A stretch of DNA of 64,000 bases from positions 32,281 to 96,280 of the forward strand of contig JAPLQX010000032.1 of NCBI GenBank assembly GCA_026399435.1. The letters run 5' to 3'. This DNA comes from Rhodocyclales bacterium (GTDB lineage: Bacteria; Pseudomonadota; Gammaproteobacteria; Burkholderiales; Rhodocyclaceae). The translations under genes were made by a program, and so were the position numbers. Numbering within the stretch: the stretch's first letter is position 1; each line of letters opens with the position of its first letter. Shown here one piece after another: positions 8,858-19,745 of this stretch. The notes under the pieces are model-generated. The model was not told where the DNA came from, ran no database searches, and was given only the letters and a program-made list of their open reading frames with translations.

Positions 8858-10642
8858 ATGCTCCATCTCTCCCGCGATATCCTGATTGGCTTCCTGCTGG
8901 TGTGCGCCGCGGCCTGGGGCCTGATGTCCACGCGCACCCTGCGCTTCGCCGACCAGTCGCTCTACGATGCCCAGGCGCGCTGGATGCGCACCAATGCGCC
9001 GACGCCGCTGGCCCACGATGTCGTGGTCATCGGCCTCGATGAGGCCGCCTACGAAACCATCCCGGAGCCCACGGTCCTCTGGCACACCCACCTGGCCGCC
9101 CTGTTCGCCGGCCTTTCGGCCGCGCAGCCGGCCGTGGTCGGGCTGGCGATACCGCTGCCGGTGCGCTCCTACGACTTCCTGGTCAAGGACATCGATGCCA
9201 CGCTGATCGCCGGCATCTACCTGCTGCGCGGAGCGGCACCGCTGGTGGTCGGCCAGCCGCCCGGCGTCGGCACCCGGCTGCGCCCCATCGCACCGGAACT
9301 GCTGACCGCCATCGGCCCGGGCGCAGTGGCTTCGCTGGCCATCTGCGAAGACACCGACGGCACCGTGCGCCGCATCAACCAGAGCCGCTGCCGCTCCGAA
9401 GACAAGCAGGAACCGCTGGCCATGGCGATGGCGAAGCACCTGGGGCGGGAGGGCTCGCCCACCGGCATGATCGACTACAGCGTCGGCGGTGCCATCGAAT
9501 ACACGCCGGTCGGCACGGTGCTGGACTGGATCCACCGCGGCGAGGATGAGAAGCTGCGCGCCCTGGTCAAGGGCCGCGCCGTCGTGGTGGCCAACCTGCT
9601 GCCGACCGAAGCCCGCCATCGCCTGCCGGTGCCGCTGGCCGCCTGGGAACCTGCGAGCCGCACCGAGCCGGGCGCCGTGGTGCACATCCAGGCCCTGCGC
9701 TCCCTGCTCGGACGCGGCCTGATCGAGCGCGTGCCGCAGAGCCTCTCGCTGCTCCTGGCCGGGCTCGGTGCGCTGCTCTGGTTCGGCCGCGGCGGCTGGC
9801 TCAAGGCCCTGGTGCTGGCCGCCATCATCGGCGGCTTCCTCGCCGGTTCCACCTTCGCGCTGTGGCACGGCAGCTACCTGCCCGTGGCGAACATCGTCAT
9901 CGTCACGCTGCTCGCCTTCACGGCCCGGCAGGCATGGGACTTCGCCCGCCGTTTCCACGAAAGGCAGACCTTGCGCACCATGTTCGCCGGCCACGTCAGC
10001 CCGCAGGTGATGCGTGCCCTGCTTGGTGGCGAACTGCAAATCGAGCAGAACGGCCAGCGCCAGAACGTGACCCTGTTTTTCGCCGGCATCCGCGGCTTCG
10101 CGGCGCGCAACGCGCAGTCCACGCCCGAGGCCATGATCAGTCTGCTCAACCGCTTCCATGCGGCCGCCGCGCTGGCCATCCAGAACAGCGGCGGCGCCGT
10201 CGACAAATACGTCGGCGACGGCCTGATGGCGACCTTCGGCCTGCCGCAGCCGCTGCCGGCACCGCAGCGCAACGCGCTGGAAGCCGCGCAGGACCTGCTG
10301 TTGCGCGTCGACCAGCTCAACCTCGAACTCGCCGCGGAAGGCATCGAAGCACTCAAGATCGGCATCGGCATCCACTGCGGCGAGGTGCTCGCCGGCCATG
10401 TCGGCTCGCGCCGGCGCCGCGAGTTCTCGGTGATCGGCGACGCCGTCGCTGTCGCCAGCCGCCTCGAAGCCATGACCAAGGAATACGGACATCCGGTGCT
10501 CTGCTCCCAGGATGTCGCCGCCGCCGTGGGCTTTGCCGGGGGCCTGGTCGATCTCGGCACGCCGACGCCGAATATGCCAAATTCACCCCACCTTTGGGGC
10601 TGGACGCCGCCGCTGACGGCGCCGCCGGGAGGAGGCAAGTGA
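8858..10642 (+). CDS. CHASE2 / adenylate-cyclase-like protein with degenerate active site
   Basis: 594 residues from ATG 8858; an upstream GTG at 8813 is less likely. The N-terminal helix is followed by an extracytoplasmic CHASE2 sensor (about 25-325), three membrane helices (about 330-395) and a class III nucleotide cyclase domain (about 415-575). The second metal Asp is present (KYVGDGLMATFG), as are the substrate Lys and the Asp in SVIGDA. The first metal Asp is Gly (FFAGIRGF, where FADIRGF is expected) and the transition-state Asn is Ala (AVAVASRLE, where VNxASRLE is expected). Catalysis is therefore doubtful and a sensory or scaffold role is likely. Its stop overlaps the GTG of the Mla-like permease, so it heads that operon. 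Confidence 0.85.
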   Translation: MLHLSRDILIGFLLVCAAAWGLMSTRTLRFADQSLYDAQARWMRTNAPTPLAHDVVVIGLDEAAYETIPEPTVLWHTHLAALFAGLSAAQPAVVGLAIPLPVRSYDFLVKDIDATLIAGIYLLRGAAPLVVGQPPGVGTRLRPIAPELLTAIGPGAVASLAICEDTDGTVRRINQSRCRSEDKQEPLAMAMAKHLGREGSPTGMIDYSVGGAIEYTPVGTVLDWIHRGEDEKLRALVKGRAVVVANLLPTEARHRLPVPLAAWEPASRTEPGAVVHIQALRSLLGRGLIERVPQSLSLLLAGLGALLWFGRGGWLKALVLAAIIGGFLAGSTFALWHGSYLPVANIVIVTLLAFTARQAWDFARRFHERQTLRTMFAGHVSPQVMRALLGGELQIEQNGQRQNVTLFFAGIRGFAARNAQSTPEAMISLLNRFHAAAALAIQNSGGAVDKYVGDGLMATFGLPQPLPAPQRNALEAAQDLLLRVDQLNLELAAEGIEALKIGIGIHCGEVLAGHVGSRRRREFSVIGDAVAVASRLEAMTKEYGHPVLCSQDVAAAVGFAGGLVDLGTPTPNMPNSPHLWGWTPPLTAPPGGGK

Positions 10643-11400
10643 ACGCCTTCGCCAGCAGCCGCGTGGGTGGGTCCCTGAGCGGCTACCTGCTCCTTGCCTG
10701 GTTCGCCGCCAGCCGGCGCCGCGAACTGCGCCGGCCGCTCCTGCGCTATCAGTTCCAGCGCCAGATTTACGCGGCCGGCGTCGCCGCCCTGCCTGTGATC
10801 GGCGTGCTGGCCATGCTGACCGGGGCCACGGTCGTCACGCAGCTCGCCGCGCTGGTCGGCACCGACAGCGACCTGACCCAGCGCATGATCTTCCTCGGTC
10901 TCTTCTTCGAACTGGCGCCGCTGCTCTCTGCGCTGGTGGTGGTCGCCCGCAGCAGCGCCGGAATTGCCTCGGAACTCGCCGTGATGAACCTGCACGACGA
11001 ATTCACCACCTTGCGCCGCCTCGGCGTGCCCGCCGCCGATTACCTGCTGCTGCCGCGCGTCTTCGGCCTGGTCATCGCCCTGCCGGCGGTCACCGCGTGC
11101 TTCCAGGTCATTGCCATCGGCAGCGGCTGGCTTGCCACGGCGCTGATCGAAGGCAGGCCGCTGGCAGAGACGGCCGGACGCTTCCTCGATCTGGCCGACC
11201 CGTGGCTGGTCCTGCTGAGCCTCCTCAAGAGCGCGGTCATGGGTGCCGTCGTCGGTATCATCGCCTGCCACCACGGCAGCAGCGGCAAGGGCTCGACGCA
11301 GGCCATTTCCGGGGCCGCGATGCAGGCCGTGGGCGGCGGGCTGATCGCCGTCTTCGTGGTGGATGTCGCCTTCGCCACACTGGTCTACGCCTTGAGATGA
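10639..11400 (+). CDS. MlaE-family ABC transporter permease
   Basis: 253 residues from GTG 10639 with a good GGAGG site; the start overlaps the previous stop (GTGA). MlaE permeases sit in the inner membrane and move phospholipid between membranes together with an MlaD ring and an MlaF ATPase. Family features: an amphipathic lead (ELRRPLLRYQFQRQIY), five to six membrane helices, LTGATVVTQLA, the coupling stretch ELAVMNLHDEFTTLRRLGV, DYLLLPRVFGLVIALP, and LLSLLKSAVMGAVVGIIACHHG, the conserved Cys/His/Gly end of MlaE. The permease itself looks normal although its ATPase partner does not. The longer frame upstream of 10639 is a shadow of the cyclase gene. Confidence 0.9.
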   Translation: MNAFASSRVGGSLSGYLLLAWFAASRRRELRRPLLRYQFQRQIYAAGVAALPVIGVLAMLTGATVVTQLAALVGTDSDLTQRMIFLGLFFELAPLLSALVVVARSSAGIASELAVMNLHDEFTTLRRLGVPAADYLLLPRVFGLVIALPAVTACFQVIAIGSGWLATALIEGRPLAETAGRFLDLADPWLVLLSLLKSAVMGAVVGIIACHHGSSGKGSTQAISGAAMQAVGGGLIAVFVVDVAFATLVYALR

Positions 11401-12017
11401 GCACCCTGCACGCCACCCTCGAAGGCCGCCGGCTGTCGCTGTTCGCCGGAGACCGTTTGTGTCTGACGCTGCCGCTCGACGAAGGCGGCCGTCATCGCCT
11501 CGTCGTTGCCGATCCGGCCACCGCGCAATCGGCGGTGGAAGCGCTCGAGCACTGCCCCGCGGTCGGCGTGCTACCCGCCAATGGCGGCTTGCTCGGCGCC
11601 ATGACGGTGGCCGAGAATTTCACGCTGGCCCTGCGCTACGACGGCGACCCCGAGGATCCGCGCGACTGGGAACACGATCTGGAAACCATCCTCGCACTTT
11701 GCGGTCTGCCCGCGGAACGCATCGCCACGCTGGGCCGCCAGCAACCGATGAACCTCGAACGCACCGAGCGCTGGACCGTCGGCTTCGCCCGCTGCCTGCT
11801 GCGCCCGCCCGAGTTGCTGGTGATCGACCGCCTCTTCGCCGGCCTGGCGCGACGCGAAGCGAATGCGCTGATCGCCGTGGAAGCCGTCTACCATCTGCGC
11901 CACCCCTTCCGGCCGGTGCTGTTCGTCGACCTCGACAGCCATGAACTGCCCGAACTGCCCGACTGCCGGTCACTGACCGAACTTGCCGAAACCGCGGAGG
12001 CCCCATGTCCCTGCTGA
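11397..12017 (+). CDS. Degenerate MlaF-like ABC ATPase
   Basis: 206 residues, starting in the ATGA overlap with the permease. Position and residual similarity mark it as the ATPase of this Mla-like transporter: MTVAENFTLAL follows where the Q-loop is expected, and LLRPPELLVIDRLFAGLARREA sits where Walker B and the D-loop belong. Walker A (GxxGxGKS/T) is absent, replaced by LVVADPATAQSAVEAL. The LSGGQ signature is unrecognisable (PMNLERTERWTVG), and the Walker B catalytic Glu is Arg (VIDR). It cannot be a conventional ATPase. Either it is a structural subunit or ATP hydrolysis is supplied by another MlaF encoded elsewhere. No frameshift is visible. Confidence 0.75.
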   Translation: MSTLHATLEGRRLSLFAGDRLCLTLPLDEGGRHRLVVADPATAQSAVEALEHCPAVGVLPANGGLLGAMTVAENFTLALRYDGDPEDPRDWEHDLETILALCGLPAERIATLGRQQPMNLERTERWTVGFARCLLRPPELLVIDRLFAGLARREANALIAVEAVYHLRHPFRPVLFVDLDSHELPELPDCRSLTELAETAEAPCPC

Positions 12018-12943
12018 TCCAACACGACAGCGATGCCGCCGCGCTGCGCCGCGGCATCCACCGCTTCCTGTTCGTCGCCGCGCTGGCGACGCTGGCCCTG
12101 CTCGCCGCCATCGTCGTTCGCCAGGGCCTGTTCCGCCAGACCACCACCTACAGTTTCGTCACCGACAGCGCCCAGGACATCGTCAAGGGCCAGGCGGTGC
12201 GCATCGCCGGCTTTCGTGTCGGCGCAGTGGCCGACGTCAGCCTGAAGGACGACGGGCAGGTGGTCGTCACCATGGAGATCGATGCCGATCACATGCGCTT
12301 CGTCACTTACGACGCACGCGTGGAACTGCGCAAGGAAGGCCTGGTCGGTTCGCCTACGCTGGAAATCGTGCCGGGGCCGGACAAGAGCCGGCTCGCCGCG
12401 GCCCAGGCGCGGCTGACGTTTTCGCGCGCCGAGGGCCTCGGCGCGCTGGCCAATCAGGTGCGCGACGAGTTCGTGCCCATCCTCAGGGACATCAAGGTCA
12501 TCACCGGGGTGCTGGCCGATCCGCAGAAGGGTCTTCCAGGTACGCTGGCCCAGGTGCGCGCGAGCTCCGAGGCACTCAACGCCCTGCTCGCCAACAGCAA
12601 CCGTCAGGTGAACGGCATCGGTGGCGCCGCCACCCGGGTGCTGGGCAAGGCCGAGGAGGACCTGAGCCAGCTCGGCCAGACACTGGCGGCCGCCAACCAG
12701 CGCCTGCCCGGCCTGATCGATCGCACGCAACAGGTGCTCGACCACGTCGAGAAGATCACCGCGGAAGCCGAGATCAGCGTGCCTCCGGCCCTGCGCGAAG
12801 GCAGCGCCGTGGCCGCGGACGTGCGCGAAATAGTCAGCGGCGCCAGGCAGGCGTGGCCGATCCGCAACTTCGTCGATGCGCCGGCGCCGGCCAGGCTGAA
12901 GATGGACAGCGATCTGCGCGGGGAGGCCGGCCGTGCGCGCTAA
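12005..12943 (+). CDS. MlaD-like MCE-domain lipid-binding protein
   Basis: 312 residues, overlapping the ATPase gene by 13 bases. One N-terminal membrane helix (about 19-38) is followed by a single MCE domain (about 45-125; YSFVTDSAQDIVKGQAVRIAG, shortened here to its ends YSFVTD and VRIAG, then GLVGSPTLEIVPG). The long C-terminal region is helical with Ala/Leu/Gln repeats (about 165-270). MlaD-type proteins form hexameric periplasmic rings that carry phospholipids between the permease and outer-membrane or soluble partners. The helical tail could form the central channel. Its last bases overlap the lipoprotein gene. Confidence 0.9.
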   Translation: MSLLIQHDSDAAALRRGIHRFLFVAALATLALLAAIVVRQGLFRQTTTYSFVTDSAQDIVKGQAVRIAGFRVGAVADVSLKDDGQVVVTMEIDADHMRFVTYDARVELRKEGLVGSPTLEIVPGPDKSRLAAAQARLTFSRAEGLGALANQVRDEFVPILRDIKVITGVLADPQKGLPGTLAQVRASSEALNALLANSNRQVNGIGGAATRVLGKAEEDLSQLGQTLAAANQRLPGLIDRTQQVLDHVEKITAEAEISVPPALREGSAVAADVREIVSGARQAWPIRNFVDAPAPARLKMDSDLRGEAGRAR

Positions 12944-13793
12944 GACGCTGTTGATCGCAACCCTGATCCTCGCCGGCTGCGCGGCGGCACCGAATTCCGC
13001 CACCTCGCCGGCCGAGCCGCCCCGCCTCAAGGCCGCGCTGGAAGCCGAAAGCGATGGCGCCAAACGCTACGGCCGCGGCGATTACGCCGCCGCGGTGCGG
13101 CGCTTCGACGAAGCCGCACGGATTTACGCCAGCATCGACGACATGCCGGGTGCCGCGCGCAACCGCTTGCATCTGGCCCGCAGCGAACTCGCCCAGGGCC
13201 GCGCCGAAGCCGCGCTGCTGGTGCTGGAATCGGCGGACCGCGGCAGCGACGCCGGCCCGACACTCGACACCCTGCTGCTCAGGGCCCAAGCGCAGTTGGC
13301 GCTGGACCGGCATGCCGCCGCGCAACAGAGCCTCGCCGCGGCGAGCGGCCAATGCGCCGGCGCCTGCCCGCAAGCAGCGAGCCTGCATCTGCTGCAGGCG
13401 CGCGCGGCACTCGCCGCGAACCTGGCGGCGGATGCGCTCGCGCACGCCGAAGCCGCGCTGAAGCTGTTGCAGGGCAAGGACGAAGCGGCCGAGACCGGCA
13501 ATGCCTGGCGGCTCATCGCCGCGGCCCGTCTCGCTGGCGGCGACGCCGGCGGCGCCCTGCCCGCTGCCAACGCCGCGCTGGAGATCGACCGCCAGCTCGC
13601 GCTGCCGGAAAAGATTGCCCGCGACTGGCTGCTGATCGGCGACATCCGGCGCAAAGTCGGCGCTGGTGGCACGGCGGCGGCCTACCGGCGAGCGCTGGAT
13701 GTGGCGAACGCGGCAGGTCTCGCCGACCTCGCCCGACAGGCCAAAGAAGCGCTGGCTGCCAACAACGAAGTTCTGCCGGAACGGAAACCCTAG
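12933..13793 (+). CDS. TPR-like outer-membrane lipoprotein of the Mla-like operon
   Basis: 286 residues from GTG 12933, overlapping mlaD-like by 11 bases. The N-terminus LLIATLILAGCAAAP has a lipobox (LAGC, lipidated Cys near residue 16). The rest is alpha-helical, Ala-rich and organised in TPR-like pairs (AKRYGRGDYAAAVRRFDEAA, DALAHAEAALKLL, ALPAANAALEID). In comparable operons a lipoprotein serves as the outer-membrane partner, so this may replace the MlaA/ABC-type auxiliary component; that is inference. A copy of the 22-base motif lies inside at 13655-13676. Confidence 0.85.
   Translation: MRAKTLLIATLILAGCAAAPNSATSPAEPPRLKAALEAESDGAKRYGRGDYAAAVRRFDEAARIYASIDDMPGAARNRLHLARSELAQGRAEAALLVLESADRGSDAGPTLDTLLLRAQAQLALDRHAAAQQSLAAASGQCAGACPQAASLHLLQARAALAANLAADALAHAEAALKLLQGKDEAAETGNAWRLIAAARLAGGDAGGALPAANAALEIDRQLALPEKIARDWLLIGDIRRKVGAGGTAAAYRRALDVANAAGLADLARQAKEALAANNEVLPERKP
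13655..13676 (+). repeat. Dispersed 22-base motif, copy inside the lipoprotein gene
   Basis: AGTCGGCGCTGG...CACGGCG, 20/22 to the window consensus; translated as KVGAGGTAA. Confidence 0.6.
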
Positions 13794-13816
13794 AACGAAA
13801 GTAGTAGACGACCGAC

Positions 13817-13844
13817 TTGCCTCTATGCATATTCTATGTAGAAT
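13817..13844 (+). promoter_or_regulatory. Predicted promoter with 14-base palindromic operator
   Basis: TTGCCT (13817-13822), 16 bases, TAGAAT (13839-13844). A perfect palindrome ATTCTA-TG-TAGAAT spans 13831-13844 and covers the -10 box, so a bound repressor would block transcription. The small HTH protein just downstream is a natural candidate for autoregulation. Confidence 0.55.
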
Positions 13845-13877
13845 GATTTCACCCCTCACCCTCGAAGGAGAATAAAA

Positions 13878-14096
13878 ATGGCCCGCAAGAACAAACTCGA
13901 TTTTTCCGACATCGCCGCCGCACGCAAGAAGCAGAACCTCAACCAGAAGGACTTCTGGACGCGCTATGGCGTCACCCAATCGGGTGGCTCGCGCTACGAG
14001 TCCGGTCGCAATATTCCGAAGCCGCTGGCGATCCTGCTGTGGCTGCATCGCTCGGGCAAGGTGACGGACAAGGATCTGGCAGACGCCCTGAAGTAA
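13878..14096 (+). CDS. Small helix-turn-helix DNA-binding protein
   Basis: 72 residues with a strong ribosome-binding site (GAAGGAG, 7 bases before ATG). Residues about 10-55 form an XRE/Cro-like helix-turn-helix: IAAARKKQNLNQKDFWTRYG, then VTQSGGSRYESGRNIPKPLA, in which the recognition helix matches the usual SxxSRYExG pattern. The remaining residues form one helix (LLWLHRSGKVTDKDLADAL). It has no sensing domain. The palindrome over its promoter suggests self-repression. It is not clearly linked to the neighbouring thioesterases. Confidence 0.85.
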   Translation: MARKNKLDFSDIAAARKKQNLNQKDFWTRYGVTQSGGSRYESGRNIPKPLAILLWLHRSGKVTDKDLADALK

Positions 14097-14149
14097 GCGC
14101 GTCTTGAGCGAGCAGGCTGCAGAATCCGCGCGCGGCAGGCAGTGAAGCA

Positions 14150-14572
14150 ATGATGATCGAAACCGCGCGCGGCACGGTGCATGAGTGGCAACGCGACCAC
14201 ATGGGCCACATCAACGTGCGCGCCTATGTGGATTTCTTCGATGCCGCCTGCTGGCAGTTTTATGCGGCGCTGGGCTTGCCCGCGTCGTTACTGCGCAGCG
14301 GCGCCGTGAAGCTGGCGGCGGTGCAGCAGAACATCAGCTACACGAAGGAACTCTATCCCGGCGATACGGTGGCGGTACGCAGCGGCATGCTGGAACTGCG
14401 CGAGAAGGTGCTGCGCTTCCGCCATGAGCTGATCAATACCGAAACGGGCGAAGTCTGCTCGATCTGCGACTTTACGGTGGTCTGCCTCGACCCGGAGACC
14501 CGCAAGTCGCGCCCCTTTCCGCCGGAGGTGGCAGCGCGCGCCGGGGATTTGATGTGGCCGCCTGCCCCATAG
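14150..14572 (+). CDS. Hotdog acyl-CoA thioesterase (YbgC/FcbC type)
   Basis: 140 residues, full length for a single-hotdog thioesterase. The catalytic Asp motif is WQRDHMGHINVRAYVDFFD (Asp near residue 15), followed by the hydrophobic central helix and QNISYTKELYPGDTVAV. These enzymes cleave short to medium acyl- or aroyl-CoA in the cytoplasm; the exact substrate is unknown. The next gene encodes a second hotdog protein of a different subtype. Confidence 0.88.
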   Translation: MMIETARGTVHEWQRDHMGHINVRAYVDFFDAACWQFYAALGLPASLLRSGAVKLAAVQQNISYTKELYPGDTVAVRSGMLELREKVLRFRHELINTETGEVCSICDFTVVCLDPETRKSRPFPPEVAARAGDLMWPPAP

Positions 14573-14596
14573 AATAAGTACGCCACAAAACACTCG

Positions 14597-15079
14597 ATGA
14601 AGAAGCACCCGCCGGAAGCAAGCATGACCGAGTTCGAGCCCGAATTCGTCACGGGCTTGACCATGATTTTTGAAGAACTGATTGTCTTCAACCAGGTCCT
14701 CGGCTTGAAGATCGTCTCAATCAAGCCGGACGGCGTCAGCGGACGCATCGCCATGCGCGGCGATCTTGTCGGCAGTCCCAACCGGCTCCATGGCGGCGTC
14801 ATCAGCGCGGGGCTGGATGCCATGGGCGGCCTGGCCGTCATGGCGGCGATCGGCGCGCGCCACATGGACGAGGCGCCGGCCCAGCGCCTGCATCGCTTCG
14901 GCAAGCTCGGCACCATCGATTTGCGCATCGACTACCTGCGTCCCGGCATCGGCGAACATTTCGAGTTGCGCGCCGACGTATTGCGCCTCGGCTCGCGCGT
15001 GGCGACCACCCGCATGGAATTTCTCGGCGCCGACGGCAAACTGCTGTCGACCGGGGCGGGCGCCTACATCGTTTCGTGA
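14597..15079 (+). CDS. PaaI-type hotdog thioesterase
   Basis: 160 residues from ATG 14597; an in-frame ATG at 14624 with GGAAG upstream is an alternative start. The core contains NRLHGGVISAGLDAMGGLA, the HGG(V)xxxxxD signature of PaaI/YdiI thioesterases, and later FGKLGTIDLRIDYLRPG. Likely hydrolyses an acyl- or aryl-CoA ester. It lies 24 bases after the first thioesterase, probably the same transcript, and ends 8 bases before the convergent cupin gene. Confidence 0.88.
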   Translation: MKKHPPEASMTEFEPEFVTGLTMIFEELIVFNQVLGLKIVSIKPDGVSGRIAMRGDLVGSPNRLHGGVISAGLDAMGGLAVMAAIGARHMDEAPAQRLHRFGKLGTIDLRIDYLRPGIGEHFELRADVLRLGSRVATTRMEFLGADGKLLSTGAGAYIVS

Positions 15080-15086
15080 ACCCGCC

Positions 15087-15556
15087 TCACGCCGTGACCA
15101 TGGCCTTGACCATGGCCAGGTAGGGCGCCGCTTCCGGAGCGTTTTCAGCCGGCGCCCACGGCGCCTTTTCGGCCGGAGTGAAGGGCAGATAAGGGCCGGC
15201 CTTGGCTTCGAGAAAAACGGTATCGGGTTCCAGCGCCACGGCCGTATGCCAGGTGCCGTGCGGAATATCGACGCCGATCGCCGTACCGCCGGCGCCGACT
15301 TTCACGCTGCGCATTATTCCTCCCTGATCGTCGAACAGCACCAGCCCGAGGAGGCCGCGCAGGACGACGAAGGTCTCGTCCTTGTTCGGATCGAGATGGC
15401 GATGCGGCGGGATGTAGGAATCGGTCTGCATCGCATTGAGCAGGCGATGCCCCGGATGCTCGTCGTAGGGATGGAAATTGCGATTCTTGCGCCGACGCGG
15501 ACTGGCGGCCGCCTCGACGCAGAGTGCATCCAGCAGCGCGTTGTCGATCAGCGTAA

Positions 15557-15560
<4 letters not shown>
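15087..15560 (-). CDS. WbuC-family cupin metalloprotein
   Basis: 157 residues from the ATG at 15560, which overlaps the dnaE stop (ATGA); the frame extends further upstream but that part is shadow. A cupin of the WbuC type: N-terminal RRKNRNFHPYDEHPGHRLLN, shortened to RKNRNFHP, then SYIPPHRHLDPNKDETFVVLRG with the His-His-Glu metal set, and the second cupin motif DIPHGTWHTAVAL. WbuC proteins occur in polysaccharide clusters and as stand-alone genes; their reaction is not established. It contains a copy of the 22-base motif. Confidence 0.85.
15279..15300 (-). repeat. Dispersed 22-base motif, copy inside the cupin gene
   Basis: AGTCGGCGCCGG...TACGGCG on the minus strand, 19/22 to consensus; translated as KVGAGGTA. 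Confidence 0.6.
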
Positions 15561-19024
<3,464 letters not shown>

Positions 19025-19111
19025 GGCGCAGCAATTTTACTCCCCCGCCACCGCCGGGTACCTGGATTTACTTCGCGCTTTCTGGCAAAAAAAACCTTGC
19101 CTCCTGCCGGA

Positions 19112-19741
19112 TCAGACCGGCTGCTGAACCCAGTCGAGCAGCGGTTGCCACTGCTCGATGTCCTTTTCCGCGCGGCTGGTCGGCAGCTCGAAGATGCTCA
19201 TGCCGTGCGCCGCGGCCTGCACGTAGTTCTGGGTATCGCGCAGGTGCGCCACCACGGGCAGGCCGACGCCGTCGAGAAAGCGCTCCAGTTCCCCCGCTGC
19301 CCGGGTGCGTGCATCGACCCGCATGGCGACGATGGCGACGAAGGCCTCGTGCTTGCGGATTTCCTTCTCCTCGAACAACCGGTCGAGAAACTGGCGCGTG
19401 GCGAGGATGTCGAAAATCGAGGGCTGCAGCGGCACGATCACGCGCCGGACCATTTTCAGAACGTGGGCCAGCTTCTTGCCGTGCAATCCGGCCGGCGTAT
19501 CGAGCACGACATGAGTGGTGTCCTTCGGCGGCCGCGCCGGATGGTCCGGCTCGATGTCCCAGGTCGCGATGTGCGGCAGCGCCGGCGAACGCAGCTTGAG
19601 CCATTCGCGCGAGGACTGCTGGCGGTCGATATCGCCGAGCATGACGCGCTTGCCCTGCCCGGCAAAATAACTCGCCAGATTGGTCGCCAGCGTCGTCTTG
19701 CCGACGCCTCCCTTCGGATTGGCGATCAGGAAAGATTCCAT
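19112..19741 (-). CDS. ParA/MinD-like P-loop ATPase, orphan
   Basis: 209 residues from the ATG at 19741; the frame extends further upstream but lacks a good start. A deviant Walker A is present (NPKGGVGKTT, residues about 8-17), then DIDRQQSSREWL in the Walker A' position, and THVVLDTPAGLHGKKL as Walker B. It is a short ParA-family ATPase lacking an N-terminal DNA-binding domain and with no ParB-like gene beside it, so it is probably a cargo-positioning or regulatory ATPase. The quinone oxidoreductase stop lies 5 bases upstream of its start, suggesting one minus-strand transcript with qor. Confidence 0.85.
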   Translation of the reverse strand: MESFLIANPKGGVGKTTLATNLASYFAGQGKRVMLGDIDRQQSSREWLKLRSPALPHIATWDIEPDHPARPPKDTTHVVLDTPAGLHGKKLAHVLKMVRRVIVPLQPSIFDILATRQFLDRLFEEKEIRKHEAFVAIVAMRVDARTRAAGELERFLDGVGLPVVAHLRDTQNYVQAAAHGMSIFELPTSRAEKDIEQWQPLLDWVQQPV

Positions 19742-19745
19742 CAGC

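Noticed and set aside
7304..10492. Very long open frame on the minus strand antisense to the GGDEF/EAL and cyclase genes
   Set aside because: High-GC codon shadow: its sequence has no domain signature, while the plus-strand frames carry GGDEF, EAL and CHASE2 motifs.
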